A DNA stretch of 64,000 nucleotides, from NCBI RefSeq assembly GCF_017305915.1, contig NZ_JAFKJN010000007.1, positions 186,001 through 250,000 of the forward strand, read 5' to 3'. The stretch is from Reyranella sp. (GTDB lineage Bacteria; Pseudomonadota; Alphaproteobacteria; Reyranellales; Reyranellaceae). The notes under the pieces are model-generated. The model did no database searches, had not been told where the DNA came from, and saw only the letters and a list, made by a program, of their open reading frames with translations. Shown piece by piece: positions 51,620 to 60,665 of this stretch (position 1 is its first letter; every line of letters begins with the position of its first letter). The translations under genes were made by a program, and so were the position numbers.

Positions 51620-52590
51620 AAAAAAGACAACCTGTCGAGCGCAGCCGCGAGGTCGAGGCCTTCCTCGAGATGCTCGAGGCTGAGCGCGGCGCCTCGCGCA
51701 ACACGCTCGAAGCCTATGGGCGCGACCTCGACGACCTGCAGACCTTCCTGGCGCGGCGCAAGCAGAAGCCGGTGATGGCCGATGCCGCGGCGCTGCGCGC
51801 CTACCTGAAGGCGCTCGACTATGTCGGCATGACGCCGCGCACCGTGGCGCGGCGGCTGTCGGTGCTGCGCCAGTTCTACCGTTTCCTGCTGGCCGAGCGG
51901 ATGCGCGACGACGATCCGGCGAGCACGCTCGATTCGCCCAAGCTCGGCCGGCCGCTGCCCAAGGTGCTGACCCGCGTCGAGGTCGATCGCCTGATCGAGG
52001 CGGCGCAGGCCCAGACCAAGCCCAGAGGCCGCGACGGCGGTCGCATGGAGACCCTGCTGGAGATCCTCTACGGCTCGGGCCTGCGCGTGTCGGAGCTGGT
52101 CGGCCTGCCGGTGGCGGCGGCCGAGCGCGATCCGACCATGCTGCTGGTGCGCGGCAAGGGCAACAAGGAGCGCCAGGTGCCGCTCTCGGATCCGGCGCGC
52201 GCGGCGATCGCCAAGTGGCTGCGCACACGGGCAGCCTCGCTCGGCGAGGGCGAGAAGTCGCGCCACCTGTTCCCGTCGCGCGGCCGCGAAGGCCATCTGA
52301 CGCGCCAGCGCTTTGCGCAGCTCCTGAAGGAAGCGGCGCTGGCCGCGGGCATCGATCCGGTGCGGGTCTCGCCGCACGTGCTGCGCCATGCCTTCGCCAG
52401 CCACCTGCTCGAGGCCGGCGCGGACTTGCGCAGCGTGCAATTGATGCTGGGCCACGCCGACATTGCGACGACACAGATCTACACCCACGTCGTGCCGGAG
52501 AAGTTGCGCGCCCTGGTCGAGGACCACCATCCGCTGGCCAAGCGCCGCCGGCGGCCGGTTGACAGAACCCGGGAGCCGGGCGAGAGCTAG
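51616..52590 (+). CDS. xerD: Site-specific tyrosine recombinase XerD
   Basis: This 324-residue recombinase resolves chromosome dimers with XerC at dif. The N-terminal SAM-like domain covers about 1-105 and the catalytic domain the rest. Active-site residues are the Arg of LYGSGLRVSELVGL, the Lys of RGKGNKERQVPLS, the His/Arg of SPHVLRHAFASHLL, the His of MLGHADIATTQIYTHV and its Tyr nucleophile. The start is GTG, overlapping the upstream stop. A few extra basic residues close the C-terminus. Confidence 0.95.
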   Translation: MKKRQPVERSREVEAFLEMLEAERGASRNTLEAYGRDLDDLQTFLARRKQKPVMADAAALRAYLKALDYVGMTPRTVARRLSVLRQFYRFLLAERMRDDDPASTLDSPKLGRPLPKVLTRVEVDRLIEAAQAQTKPRGRDGGRMETLLEILYGSGLRVSELVGLPVAAAERDPTMLLVRGKGNKERQVPLSDPARAAIAKWLRTRAASLGEGEKSRHLFPSRGREGHLTRQRFAQLLKEAALAAGIDPVRVSPHVLRHAFASHLLEAGADLRSVQLMLGHADIATTQIYTHVVPEKLRALVEDHHPLAKRRRRPVDRTREPGES

Positions 52591-52596
52591 CCGCGC

Positions 52597-53550
52597 ATGA
52601 CGACGTATCTCGATTTCGAGAAGCCGATCGCGGAGCTCGAAAGCAAGATTGCCGAGCTGCGGCACCTTCCCAACTCGGCCGATGTCGACATCGCCGACGA
52701 GGTGATGCGCCTGCAGGACAAGGTGCAGAAGCTGCTGCGCCAGACCTATGCCAAGCTGACGCCGTGGCAGCGGGTGCTGGTGGCGCGTCATGTCGAGCGG
52801 CCGCATGCGCAGCGCTACATCGACCGGCTGATCGCCGACTACCAGCCGCTGGCCGGCGACCGCGCCTTCGGCGAGGACTTCGCCGTCGTCGGCGGGCTGG
52901 GGCGGCTCGGCGGCCGCAGCGTCGTGGTGATCGGCCAGGAGAAGGGCGACGACACCGATTCGCGCATCAAGCACAATTTCGGCATGCCGCGGCCGGAGGG
53001 CTATCGCAAGGCGCAGCGGCTGATGAAGCTCGCCGACCGCTTCAGGCTGCCGGTGCTGACCCTGGTCGACACGCCGGGCGCCTATCCCGGCCTCGATGCC
53101 GAGGCGCGCGGCCAGGCGGAGGCGATCGCGACCTCGATCGACACCTGCCTCGCGATCGGCGTGCCGCTGGTCAGCGTGGTGATCGGCGAGGGCGGTTCGG
53201 GCGGCGCCCTGGCGATCGCCTCGGCCGACAAGGTGTTCATGCTGGAGAACGCGGTCTATTCGGTGATCACGCCTGAGGGCTGTGCCTCGATCCTGTGGCG
53301 CTCCAACGCCCAGGCGCAGGAGGCGGCCGAGGCGATGAAGGTCACCGCCCAGGACCTCAAGCGCCTCGACGTGATCGACGAGGTCATCCCCGAGCCGATG
53401 GGCGGCGCCCATCGCGCGCCCGACGAGACGATCGATACGGTGGGCAAGGCCGTGTCCAGCGCGCTCGAGCAGCTCGGCAACCTCGATTCCGACACGCTGC
53501 GCCGGCAGCGCCAGGACAAGTTCCTCGCCATGGGCAAGAAGGGGCTCTAG
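52597..53550 (+). CDS. accA: Acetyl-CoA carboxylase carboxyltransferase subunit alpha
   Basis: This 317-residue protein, with AccD, transfers carboxyl to acetyl-CoA in fatty acid synthesis. It has [75 protein letters not shown] and [20 protein letters not shown]. Length and motifs are standard. It starts 6 nt after xerD and may share its transcript. Confidence 0.97.
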   Translation: MTTYLDFEKPIAELESKIAELRHLPNSADVDIADEVMRLQDKVQKLLRQTYAKLTPWQRVLVARHVERPHAQRYIDRLIADYQPLAGDRAFGEDFAVVGGLGRLGGRSVVVIGQEKGDDTDSRIKHNFGMPRPEGYRKAQRLMKLADRFRLPVLTLVDTPGAYPGLDAEARGQAEAIATSIDTCLAIGVPLVSVVIGEGGSGGALAIASADKVFMLENAVYSVITPEGCASILWRSNAQAQEAAEAMKVTAQDLKRLDVIDEVIPEPMGGAHRAPDETIDTVGKAVSSALEQLGNLDSDTLRRQRQDKFLAMGKKGL

Positions 53551-53555
53551 CCCCG

Positions 53556-54569
53556 TTGTCGGCGTTGCGTCTCAGCGTTCTCGACCAGTCGCCGATTCGC
53601 AAGGGCGGCACGCCCGCCGACGCGGTGCGCGAGACGCTGGAGCTGGCGCAACTCTGCGATCGCCTCGGTTATCACCGTTATTGGCTGGCCGAGCATCACA
53701 GCAGCGAGGCCCTCGCAGGTTCGACGCCCGAGGTGCTGATCACCCGGGTCGCGGGTCTCACCGGGCGCATGAAGATCGGCTCGGGCGGCGTGATGCTGCC
53801 GCACTACAGCGCGCTCAAGGTCGCCGAGAACTTCCGCATGCTGGAGACGCTGTTCCCCGGCCGCATCGATCTCGGCATCGGCCGTGCGCCGGGCAGCGAC
53901 CAGCGTACCATGCGCGTGCTGGCCGCCGGCAAGCCCAACTGGAACGACCCGTCCGACTATCCGGTGCAGGTGCGCGACCTGGTGGCGTGGCTGCACGACG
54001 CGCTGCCCGACAAGCACGTTGCGACCGGCATCACCGCGCAGCCGGTCGGCGGTACGGCGCCCGATGTCTGGCTGCTCGGCTCGAGCGATGACAGCGCAGC
54101 GCTCGCCGCGCACTTCGGCCTGCCGTTCTGCTTCGCCCACTTCATCAATCCCGACGGCGGCGACGGCGTCACGCGCGCTTATCGCGCGCACTTCCGGCCG
54201 TCGGCGCTCCATCCCGAGCCGAAGGCGATGATGGCAATGGGAGTCATGTGCGCGGAGACCGATGAGGAAGCGGACCTCCTGTCCAAGAGCCGCGAGCTGT
54301 GGGCGATGCGGTTGCGCACCCAGAACGAGCCCGGGCCGTTTCCGCCGGTCGAGGAGGCGCTGGCGGCGGAGAAGGATCCGCGGACCCGGGCCTTCATGGC
54401 GGCGATGCGCCGCCGCGCGGTCACCGGCTCGCCCAGGACGGTGCGCGCCGGCATCGAGGATCATGCGCGGCGCTACGAGGTCGAGGAGATCATGCTGGTG
54501 ACGATCTGCTTCGACTTCGCCAAGCGCAAACGCTCCTACGAGCTGATCGCCGAGGCATTCGGCCTCTAG
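53556..54569 (+). CDS. LLM-class (luciferase-like) flavin monooxygenase
   Basis: This 337-residue flavin-dependent enzyme has the LLM barrel: LSVLDQSPIRKGGTPADAVR, YHRYWLAEHHSSEALAGSTP, TGRMKIGSGGVMLPHYSALK and GRIDLGIGRAPGSDQRTM. This is the MsnO8-like or alkanal-monooxygenase group. The substrate is unknown. The start appears to be TTG at 53556, with AGGGG upstream inside the accA end. It converges with the TPR gene with a 4-nt overlap. Confidence 0.88.
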   Translation: MSALRLSVLDQSPIRKGGTPADAVRETLELAQLCDRLGYHRYWLAEHHSSEALAGSTPEVLITRVAGLTGRMKIGSGGVMLPHYSALKVAENFRMLETLFPGRIDLGIGRAPGSDQRTMRVLAAGKPNWNDPSDYPVQVRDLVAWLHDALPDKHVATGITAQPVGGTAPDVWLLGSSDDSAALAAHFGLPFCFAHFINPDGGDGVTRAYRAHFRPSALHPEPKAMMAMGVMCAETDEEADLLSKSRELWAMRLRTQNEPGPFPPVEEALAAEKDPRTRAFMAAMRRRAVTGSPRTVRAGIEDHARRYEVEEIMLVTICFDFAKRKRSYELIAEAFGL

Positions 54570-55846
54570 AGCCCGGCGAGCGGGAAGCCGCCGACCTTGG
54601 CGTTGCGTGGCCGGCGATACTCGATGAACGAACGTGCCTCGTCGCGCCCGCCGCCGCGTAGCTTGGCCGAGGCGACCACGTATTCCAGCAGATCGCGTTG
54701 CGCGCGGCTGCCGCCGAGGCGTTCGTGCGTGGCGAGCAGGGGCTCGATCTCGGTCGCCGCGGTCTTGTAGTCGCCGTTCGCATAGGCTTTGAAGCCGCGC
54801 GCCATCGGCGGGACCATGTCGCCGGCGCTGCCGCGCGGACTGTCGGTGAAGGGCGCGAGCTTGTCGACGTCGCCGGCCATCGCGTAGGCGAGCACGGTGT
54901 GCATGTCGACGAAGCTCAGGCCCGGCTTGCCGAACCACTGGGTCGAGTACTCCGCCAGCTCGCGCCACAGCTCGGGCTTGCGCGGCTCGCCCGCCATCTC
55001 GGCGCGCAGCAGGAAGGCCGGGCAGTCGGTTGCGACATTGACCTGCGGACCCCACGCCGCGCCGGGCCGCAGCGATTCGTTGTAGATGCGCCAGGCGTCG
55101 GCGATGCGGCCGGTCTCGAGCGACCACAGCGCCTGGTGCCAGCTGTTGTGGCAGTGCATCAGGCCGTCGCGCGGATAGTCCTTCATCCAGTCGTTGAGAA
55201 AGGCCAACCCGGCCTCGCGCTCGCCAACCTCGTAGAACAGATGGCCGCGGATGTGCGAGGCGTGGGCGCTGCGCGGAAAGCCCGCCAGCGCCGTTTCGAT
55301 GTTGCGCTCGCCTTCGGCAAACTGGCCGAGCTCGATCTGGGCGAAGGCGAGCTGGGTGCGGTACCACCAGTCGTCGCCGTAGTGCTGCTCCAGCGGCGCG
55401 ATCATCTCGAGCTGTTCCTGCTCGCGGCCAACCCGGCCGCAGAAGCCGATCAGGCCGAACACGCTGGTCGCCGGCGCGAAGGCCATGGCGTCGCGCGGCC
55501 AGGTCTTGAGATGCTCCTTGATCGCCGCCAGCGCGGCCTCGCCGTGGCCGGTCAGGATCTTGTCGAAGATCGCGATATGGCTCTGCTCGCGCGGGCTCGC
55601 GCCGGCCGCGAGCTCGAGCGCCCGCGCGCGCGGCACCTTGGCCTCGTGGCCGCGGCCCATCAGCTGCTTGGCGCGCGCCAGCGAGATGTGGGCGAGCGCG
55701 AAGCCCTCGTCGGCGGCGACGGCCTCGGCGAAGGCGTGGTCGGTGCCGGGCGTCGCGGCCATCAGGCTGTCGGCGCCGCGGACGTAGGCGTCGCGCGCGG
55801 CGGCCGATTGAGTGCCGAGCTCGTTGCCGTAGCGATCCTTCAGCAT
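54566..55846 (-). CDS. TPR-family protein (TTC38-like)
   Basis: This 426-residue protein starts MLKDRYGNELGTQSAAARDA and contains TPR-like helices, such as GFALAHISLARAKQLMGRGH, RTQLAFAQIELGQFAEGERN and HASHIRGHLFYEVGEREAGL. HNSWHQALWSLETGRIADAW with its histidines matches the tetratricopeptide-repeat protein 38 family, whose role is unknown. It is coupled to the upstream 2OG oxygenase (TGATG). No signal peptide is seen. Confidence 0.82.
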   Translation of the reverse strand: MLKDRYGNELGTQSAAARDAYVRGADSLMAATPGTDHAFAEAVAADEGFALAHISLARAKQLMGRGHEAKVPRARALELAAGASPREQSHIAIFDKILTGHGEAALAAIKEHLKTWPRDAMAFAPATSVFGLIGFCGRVGREQEQLEMIAPLEQHYGDDWWYRTQLAFAQIELGQFAEGERNIETALAGFPRSAHASHIRGHLFYEVGEREAGLAFLNDWMKDYPRDGLMHCHNSWHQALWSLETGRIADAWRIYNESLRPGAAWGPQVNVATDCPAFLLRAEMAGEPRKPELWRELAEYSTQWFGKPGLSFVDMHTVLAYAMAGDVDKLAPFTDSPRGSAGDMVPPMARGFKAYANGDYKTAATEIEPLLATHERLGGSRAQRDLLEYVVASAKLRGGGRDEARSFIEYRRPRNAKVGGFPLAGL

Positions 55847-56490
55847 CACGCCTTCTCCTTGCCCGCCGTCGCGTCCCACATCGGAGAGGCCATCGTCTCC
55901 GTGAAGTTGCTGAACATCAAGTTGAAGGAGATGCTGATGCGCTCGGTCTCGCCGTCATTGGCCGGCACGTTGTGCTTGACCCAGGCCGGGAAGATCAGCA
56001 GGCGGCCCTCCTTGCTCTGGGCGTCGGCGCCGTTGGCGGTGAGCCGCGTGTACTGCCGCGGCCGCGGCATGATCATCGACGGCCGCGGATCCTGGAACTG
56101 GATGCGCGAGCCGCTGGGCGGCACGGCGACGTAATAAACGCCGCTCAGGTAGTTGTTCGGATGGTGGTGCGTCGGGTGATAGGCGCCGGGCGGATTGATG
56201 TTGGCCCAGCAGCCGGTGATCACCATCGGATAGTGGTCGACCTGCAGGAAACGGGCGATGCCGCGGCCGGCCATCTCGACCAGCTTGACGAACTCGGCGA
56301 AGGCCGGCCGCTTGTGCAGGTCCTGCGGCGTCTGCCAGTTGCTGCCCGCCGGCACCTTGGGCCGCGGCGAGATGAGGCGCTCGATCTCCGCCTTGAGCTT
56401 GGCGTTGAGCGGGGCGGCTTCGGCGGCCTTGAGGTCGACGATCCAGAGAGGGGTCGGGAAGAGTTCCTGGACGTCCTGCTTTTCGATCAT
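55846..56490 (-). CDS. 2OG-Fe(II) oxygenase-like protein (TIGR02466 type)
   Basis: This 214-residue protein resembles the putative 2-oxoglutarate/Fe(II) dioxygenases of the TIGR02466 group. It starts QELFPTPLWIVDL, has CWANINPPGAYHPTHHHPNN with the iron histidine, LSGVYYVAVPPSGSRIQFQD with an acid, LLIFPAWVKHNVPANDGETE with the distal histidine, and ERISISFNLMF with the 2OG-binding arginine. Substrate unknown; some relatives act on proteins or metabolites. It is the middle gene of a three-gene minus-strand operon. Confidence 0.82.
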   Translation of the reverse strand: MIEKQDVQELFPTPLWIVDLKAAEAAPLNAKLKAEIERLISPRPKVPAGSNWQTPQDLHKRPAFAEFVKLVEMAGRGIARFLQVDHYPMVITGCWANINPPGAYHPTHHHPNNYLSGVYYVAVPPSGSRIQFQDPRPSMIMPRPRQYTRLTANGADAQSKEGRLLIFPAWVKHNVPANDGETERISISFNLMFSNFTETMASPMWDATAGKEKA

Positions 56491-56497
56491 GCGGCCA

Positions 56498-58249
56498 TTA
56501 TCTCATGGCCCGCTGCAGACGGTCGAGTTGCGCGGGGATCGCCGCGGCGTCGGTCACTGGCAGCGAGCAGAAGGTGCGGGTGCAGGCGAAGGCCGCCGGG
56601 CCGTCCGGGAAGTCCGGATAGTCGACGTCGGGATTGGCGAGGCGGCCCTCGCGCTTGTCCCACCATTCGGCGCGTTTGTAGGCGAGCGGATAGGCGAGTG
56701 CCGCGGCATAGAGCGCGGCGCTGCGCGGATCGTCCTTGGCGCCGACGACGGTGACGTGCACCGGCTCGTTGCGCAGCTCGTCCTCGGCCAGCAGCACGTC
56801 GGGCAGGAAGGCCGCCTGCTCCAGGACCGCGGGCGAGGCGAGATAGCCCATGCCGGCCTCGGCGATCTCGCGATACCGCGCATTGCCGGCATAGAAGGCG
56901 AGCAGGGTGAAGAAGCGCGTGGTTGTGACATTGTCCTCGCGCTGCTTGATCGGCTTGGGCAGGTGCTTGGCATCGGGCGAGGCCGAGACGAAGAAGCCGC
57001 CGGTCTTGGGATCGACGAAGGTCGCGGCGATGAAGTCGCCGGCGGCGATCGCGGCCTGCAGCCACTTGGCGTTGCCGGTCGAGCGATGCAGCGCCAGCAG
57101 CGCCGCACCCATCTCGACCGAATCGGCCAGGTACGGTCCGGCCGCATCCTGCGCGGCGTGGCGGAAGCCGCCGCCGTTCAGCGCGCGCTCGCGCAGCGCC
57201 CAGTCGGTGCCCGCAATGGCGAGCGCCAGCGCCTCCTGGTTGCCGGTGGCGTCGTAATACGCGGCGAGGCCCTGGATCGCCTGGCCGGTCTCGCGCGCAT
57301 ATTGACGCTTGTCGACGCCGGGCTGGCCTTCGGCCATGCCCATCGAGGCATGGAAGCCGCCGCTCGGACCAGCGAGCTTGTCCCTCAGGAAGCGGTAGAT
57401 GTCGTCTGCCGCCTTGCGATAGGCCGAATCGCCGAACAGTACCGAGGCGCGCGCATAGGCGGCGAGTCCGGCCTGCTGCGCAAACATCGGGAACTCGAGC
57501 GACGGCTTGGACCAGTCGGGCGCCAGCGTCACCTGGCTGATGCCGCCGGAGTCCTTGTCGATCAGCGCGATCATCCGGGTCAGCGTCTGCTTGATCCGCG
57601 GCGTGGCCTCGGCGTCTCCCGCTTTGGCGCGGTCGAGGAACCAGCCGAGCGTCGGGCCGTCGACCAGCTTGCTCTTGCCCCAGCCGCCATTGGCCGGGTC
57701 CCAGGCCTTGCCCAGGAAGGCGAGGATGGCGGCGCGAGCCGCGTCGGTGAGGCCGGTCGACAGCGTCCGCTCGCGCTCGGGCCCGCCGGGCTCGCCGTAA
57801 TCGACCGGCAAGGGATCCTTGATCGTCTCCCGCAGCACCGGGATGAAGAACTGCGGCGAGTAGAAGCCGCGCAGCTTCACGATCTCGGTGCCGTCCGGCC
57901 CGAAGATGATGGTCGCCGGCCAGCCCCAGCGCTCGTAGCGCTGCGAGATGTCGGGCCGGCTGTCCTGGTCGACATGGACCGGGATGAAATGATCCCTGAG
58001 CTCGGCGCGCACCATCGGGTTGGCCCAGGTCTCGCGGTTCATGGTCAGGCACCACGGGCACCACCAGCTTTGCAGCGACACGATCACGAACTTCTTCTCG
58101 GCTCGGGCGCGCGCGAAGGTGGCCTCGTTCCACTCGCTCCAGAAGCCGTCCGCGTTCTCGAGCGGGGCCGCCCAAGGAGCGTGGGGCACCGCACCGATGC
58201 CGAGCAGCAAAATCGCGAGGACTCCGAGGAAGCGTGTCATGAAAGCCAT
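56498..58249 (-). CDS. Thioredoxin-domain (DUF255/YyaL-like) protein
   Basis: This protein of about 583 residues has a probable signal peptide (RFLGVLAILLLGIGAVPHAP). The thioredoxin-like N-terminal part carries VSLQSWWCPWCLTMNRETWA, a CPWC redox pair. The rest is an (alpha/alpha) barrel like that of YyaL-type proteins, with KAWDPANGGWGKSKLVDGPT, FPMFAQQAGLAAYARASVLF, ETGQAIQGLAAYYDATGNQE and VDPKTGGFFVSAS. Its role is unknown; cellobiose-epimerase-like barrels are structurally related. Starts at 58249 or 58240 are both possible. It is divergent from the TauD-like gene. Confidence 0.82.
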   Translation of the reverse strand: MAFMTRFLGVLAILLLGIGAVPHAPWAAPLENADGFWSEWNEATFARARAEKKFVIVSLQSWWCPWCLTMNRETWANPMVRAELRDHFIPVHVDQDSRPDISQRYERWGWPATIIFGPDGTEIVKLRGFYSPQFFIPVLRETIKDPLPVDYGEPGGPERERTLSTGLTDAARAAILAFLGKAWDPANGGWGKSKLVDGPTLGWFLDRAKAGDAEATPRIKQTLTRMIALIDKDSGGISQVTLAPDWSKPSLEFPMFAQQAGLAAYARASVLFGDSAYRKAADDIYRFLRDKLAGPSGGFHASMGMAEGQPGVDKRQYARETGQAIQGLAAYYDATGNQEALALAIAGTDWALRERALNGGGFRHAAQDAAGPYLADSVEMGAALLALHRSTGNAKWLQAAIAAGDFIAATFVDPKTGGFFVSASPDAKHLPKPIKQREDNVTTTRFFTLLAFYAGNARYREIAEAGMGYLASPAVLEQAAFLPDVLLAEDELRNEPVHVTVVGAKDDPRSAALYAAALAYPLAYKRAEWWDKREGRLANPDVDYPDFPDGPAAFACTRTFCSLPVTDAAAIPAQLDRLQRAMR

Positions 58250-58308
58250 TTGCCGCCGCACCCCTTCGGTGGTCCAATCACGGGCAAACACAGGATCGGG
58301 AGGAACCC

Positions 58309-59208
58309 ATGGCCATCTCCATCCATGCCGTCACACCCTCTTTCGCCGCTGAGATCGGCGACGTCGATCTTGGCCGGCCGCTCTCCGCCACCGACGTCGC
58401 CGCGGTCAAGGCCGCCTTCACCCAGTATGCGGTGCTGGTCTTTCCCGACCAGACCTTCAGCGACGAGAGCCATCTCGACTTCGCCCGCCATTTCGGCCCG
58501 CTCGAGACGTCGGTGTTCAAGCTGCGCACCGATCACAAGATGCGGCTGCCCGAGCAGATGGCCGATGTCGGCAACCTCGACGCCGACAACAACATCCTGG
58601 CCGAGAACGACCGCATCCGGCTGTACCAGCTCGGCAACCGGCTGTGGCACACCGATTCCTCGTTCAAGCGGCTGCCGGCCTACTGCTCGATCCTGCACGG
58701 CCGCTCGATCCCGCCGATCGGCGGCCACACCGAGTTCGCCGACCTGCGCGCCGCCTACGACGCGCTGCCCGATAGGATGAAGCGCAGGCTCGAGGGCCTG
58801 GTCGCCTGGCATTCGCTGATGACCTCGCGCGCCAAGCTCGGCTTCTCCGATTTCGACGAGGCCGAGAAGACGGCCTTCGAGCCGGTGCCGCAGGTGCTCG
58901 TTCGCCGGCTGCAGGACAGCGGCCGCATAAGCCTCTATCTCGCGAGCCACGCCGGCACGATCAGCGGCATGCCCAGGGCCGACGCCGAGGCGCTGCTCAA
59001 GGAGCTGATCGAGCGCGCGACGCAACGGCAGTTCGTCTACAGCCATCGCTGGCGCATCAACGACCTGGTGATGTGGGACGACCGCTGCACCATGCATCGC
59101 GGCATGGATTTCGACGACCAGCGCTACAAGCGCGACATGCGCCGCGCCACCGTCTCCGACGTCGCGCCGACCTGCGAGCAGATGGGCCTGGCGGTCGCGG
59201 CGGAGTGA
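58309..59208 (+). CDS. TauD/TfdA-family 2-oxoglutarate dioxygenase
   Basis: This 299-residue non-heme iron enzyme uses 2-oxoglutarate and oxygen to hydroxylate or cleave its substrate. The iron facial triad is in LWHTDSSFKRLP (His-x-Asp) and DRCTMHRGMDF (distal His). The 2OG-binding arginine is in KRDMRRATVSD. The start ISIHAVTPSFAAEIGDVDLG is typical of 2,4-D or alkylsulphate dioxygenases. GGGAGGAACCC lies right before the ATG. Substrate unknown. Confidence 0.92.
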   Translation: MAISIHAVTPSFAAEIGDVDLGRPLSATDVAAVKAAFTQYAVLVFPDQTFSDESHLDFARHFGPLETSVFKLRTDHKMRLPEQMADVGNLDADNNILAENDRIRLYQLGNRLWHTDSSFKRLPAYCSILHGRSIPPIGGHTEFADLRAAYDALPDRMKRRLEGLVAWHSLMTSRAKLGFSDFDEAEKTAFEPVPQVLVRRLQDSGRISLYLASHAGTISGMPRADAEALLKELIERATQRQFVYSHRWRINDLVMWDDRCTMHRGMDFDDQRYKRDMRRATVSDVAPTCEQMGLAVAAE

Positions 59209-59325
59209 TCCGGCCGCGACCGGTTTCGCCCGTTTTTGCCGTTTCTGGCGATCCCACCGTTTTCGTGGCGCCGACGCGCTCATGAGAAGCTCCTTTGTGA
59301 GCTTCATACGCCTCTCGCGACGAAC

Positions 59326-59404
59326 CACCTATTATGGGCAATGGAAGCGATGCCAGGCCGCGTAATGCCGAGCAATCAGCACCGCGCGCGCCGTTCCATT
59401 GCCC
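59326..59404 (+). repeat. GGCAATGG inverted-repeat element, copy 2
   Basis: GGGCAATGGAA (59336-59346) and TTCCATTGCCC (59394-59404) are perfect 11-bp complements with 47 nt between. The left edge CACCTATTATGGGCAATGG (59326-59344) matches 18 of 19 bases with copy 1 (33863-33881, minus strand). It fills most of the 233-bp gap before the convergent glycosyltransferase. Confidence 0.7.
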
Positions 59405-59441
59405 AAAAAGAGGGATGCTGGAGCATACTTTTCCACAACCC

Positions 59442-60665
59442 TCAGCCCGTCAGGAGGTGCAGGCAGGTACGCTCGCAGGTGCGGAGAGCATCCGTGGTCG
59501 CCAGATAGGCGCGATGCCATTCGGCCTGATTCGCAGCGCGCGCGACCAGGGCATCGTCCGTCGACATCCTGCCGATCAGCTCGGGCGAGATCTCGACGCC
59601 CGGTTCGTGAAGTCTCAAGAACTCGGCCACTCCGGCGTTCTTCAAGGCTCGTCCATTGAAATCCTGTTCGACTTGCGCGCTGAGCACGAGTTGCGGAACG
59701 CCCGCGACAAGCGCCTCGGCAGCAACCCCCGGTCCTCCGTTGTGCACGATGAGACGGGTCGCAGGCAGGATTTCGGCGAGCGGTGCCGGCTGGGCATCGA
59801 TCTGAGCCCCTTCATGACGAAGCTCCTCGACCTGCGCCGTGGGCAATCCCGGCGCGTGGATGCGCAAGCGCGACGCGAACGGGCGCAGCGCCGCGAAAAG
59901 CGAAGGATGCAGCGCGTAGCCGCTCGACAGGTAGGCGAAAATCTGTTGTGCGCCAGCACCCCTCGTCGCCGGCGCTCGATCGAACATCGGTCCGTCCAGC
60001 GGCTCGGTTCGCTGCGTATCGTACGGATCGAGCAAGGGAAAGGTCTGGACCAGGCAGGCATCGCCGGAGAAAAGCTGCGGCAGGCGATCCAACGGAACCC
60101 TTCCGCAAGCCTGCGCCGCCTGATTGACCGCGGCCAACGTTTGTTCCTCGCTCCAGACCGCGGGAGAGAACCGGTGGAGCGGCGGAAACCGTTTCATCTG
60201 GTGCGGCGGCAACGTGTAGCCATTGCCGACATGCACCAGCGGAAGGCGGCTGCGAGCCGCCAGCGCCGCCATCGGCGAAAAATCCGCGATCACCAGGTCC
60301 GGCTGGGTCCGCTTGAAAATCTCATCCCAGGCCTGGAGAAGACGCCGCACCTCCCCGGTGTCCGCCAGGCCCATGCCTGAAAGGATATCGTTCAAGGTTG
60401 CGGACGACAGGGCCGAACGTTGCGAAGCCGGGCGGGAGTCGATCGGCCAGCGGGGCGCAACGATGATCTCGCTGAAGGCTTCTCCCAACAGATCGGCGGC
60501 GGTCGAGTCCCTGGCGACCGCGACAAATCGGAAGCCGTGAGGTTTCAGACGCGCCGAGATGCGGCGCATGTTCATGAGATGGCCCAGGCCGCGACCCAGC
60601 TCCCAGGCAAAAAGTACGGTCGTCACCGTCGAAACACTCTCGCGATTTACAAGCGCGGCCTCCAT
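59442..60665 (-). CDS. GT1/UGT-like glycosyltransferase
   Basis: This protein of up to 407 residues has a GT-B fold. TTVLFAWELGRGLGHLMNMR near the N-terminus is the nucleotide-sugar-acceptor loop of UGT/MurG-like enzymes. VHNGGPGVAAEALVAGVPQLVL (two stretches) near residue 310 is the donor-sugar binding motif. The ATG at 60665 overlaps the start codon of the divergent gene (CATG). A GTG at 60626 placed just before TTVLFAWEL is a likely alternative start. Base composition looks less GC-biased than in core genes. The acceptor is unknown; nearby genes suggest a surface or secreted glycan. Confidence 0.82.
   Translation of the reverse strand: MEAALVNRESVSTVTTVLFAWELGRGLGHLMNMRRISARLKPHGFRFVAVARDSTAADLLGEAFSEIIVAPRWPIDSRPASQRSALSSATLNDILSGMGLADTGEVRRLLQAWDEIFKRTQPDLVIADFSPMAALAARSRLPLVHVGNGYTLPPHQMKRFPPLHRFSPAVWSEEQTLAAVNQAAQACGRVPLDRLPQLFSGDACLVQTFPLLDPYDTQRTEPLDGPMFDRAPATRGAGAQQIFAYLSSGYALHPSLFAALRPFASRLRIHAPGLPTAQVEELRHEGAQIDAQPAPLAEILPATRLIVHNGGPGVAAEALVAGVPQLVLSAQVEQDFNGRALKNAGVAEFLRLHEPGVEISPELIGRMSTDDALVARAANQAEWHRAYLATTDALRTCERTCLHLLTG

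Noticed and set aside
59236..59508. 90-residue plus-strand frame between the TauD-like gene and the glycosyltransferase.
   Set aside because: It overlaps the inverted-repeat element and the 3' end of the opposite gene and shows no domain or ribosome site.
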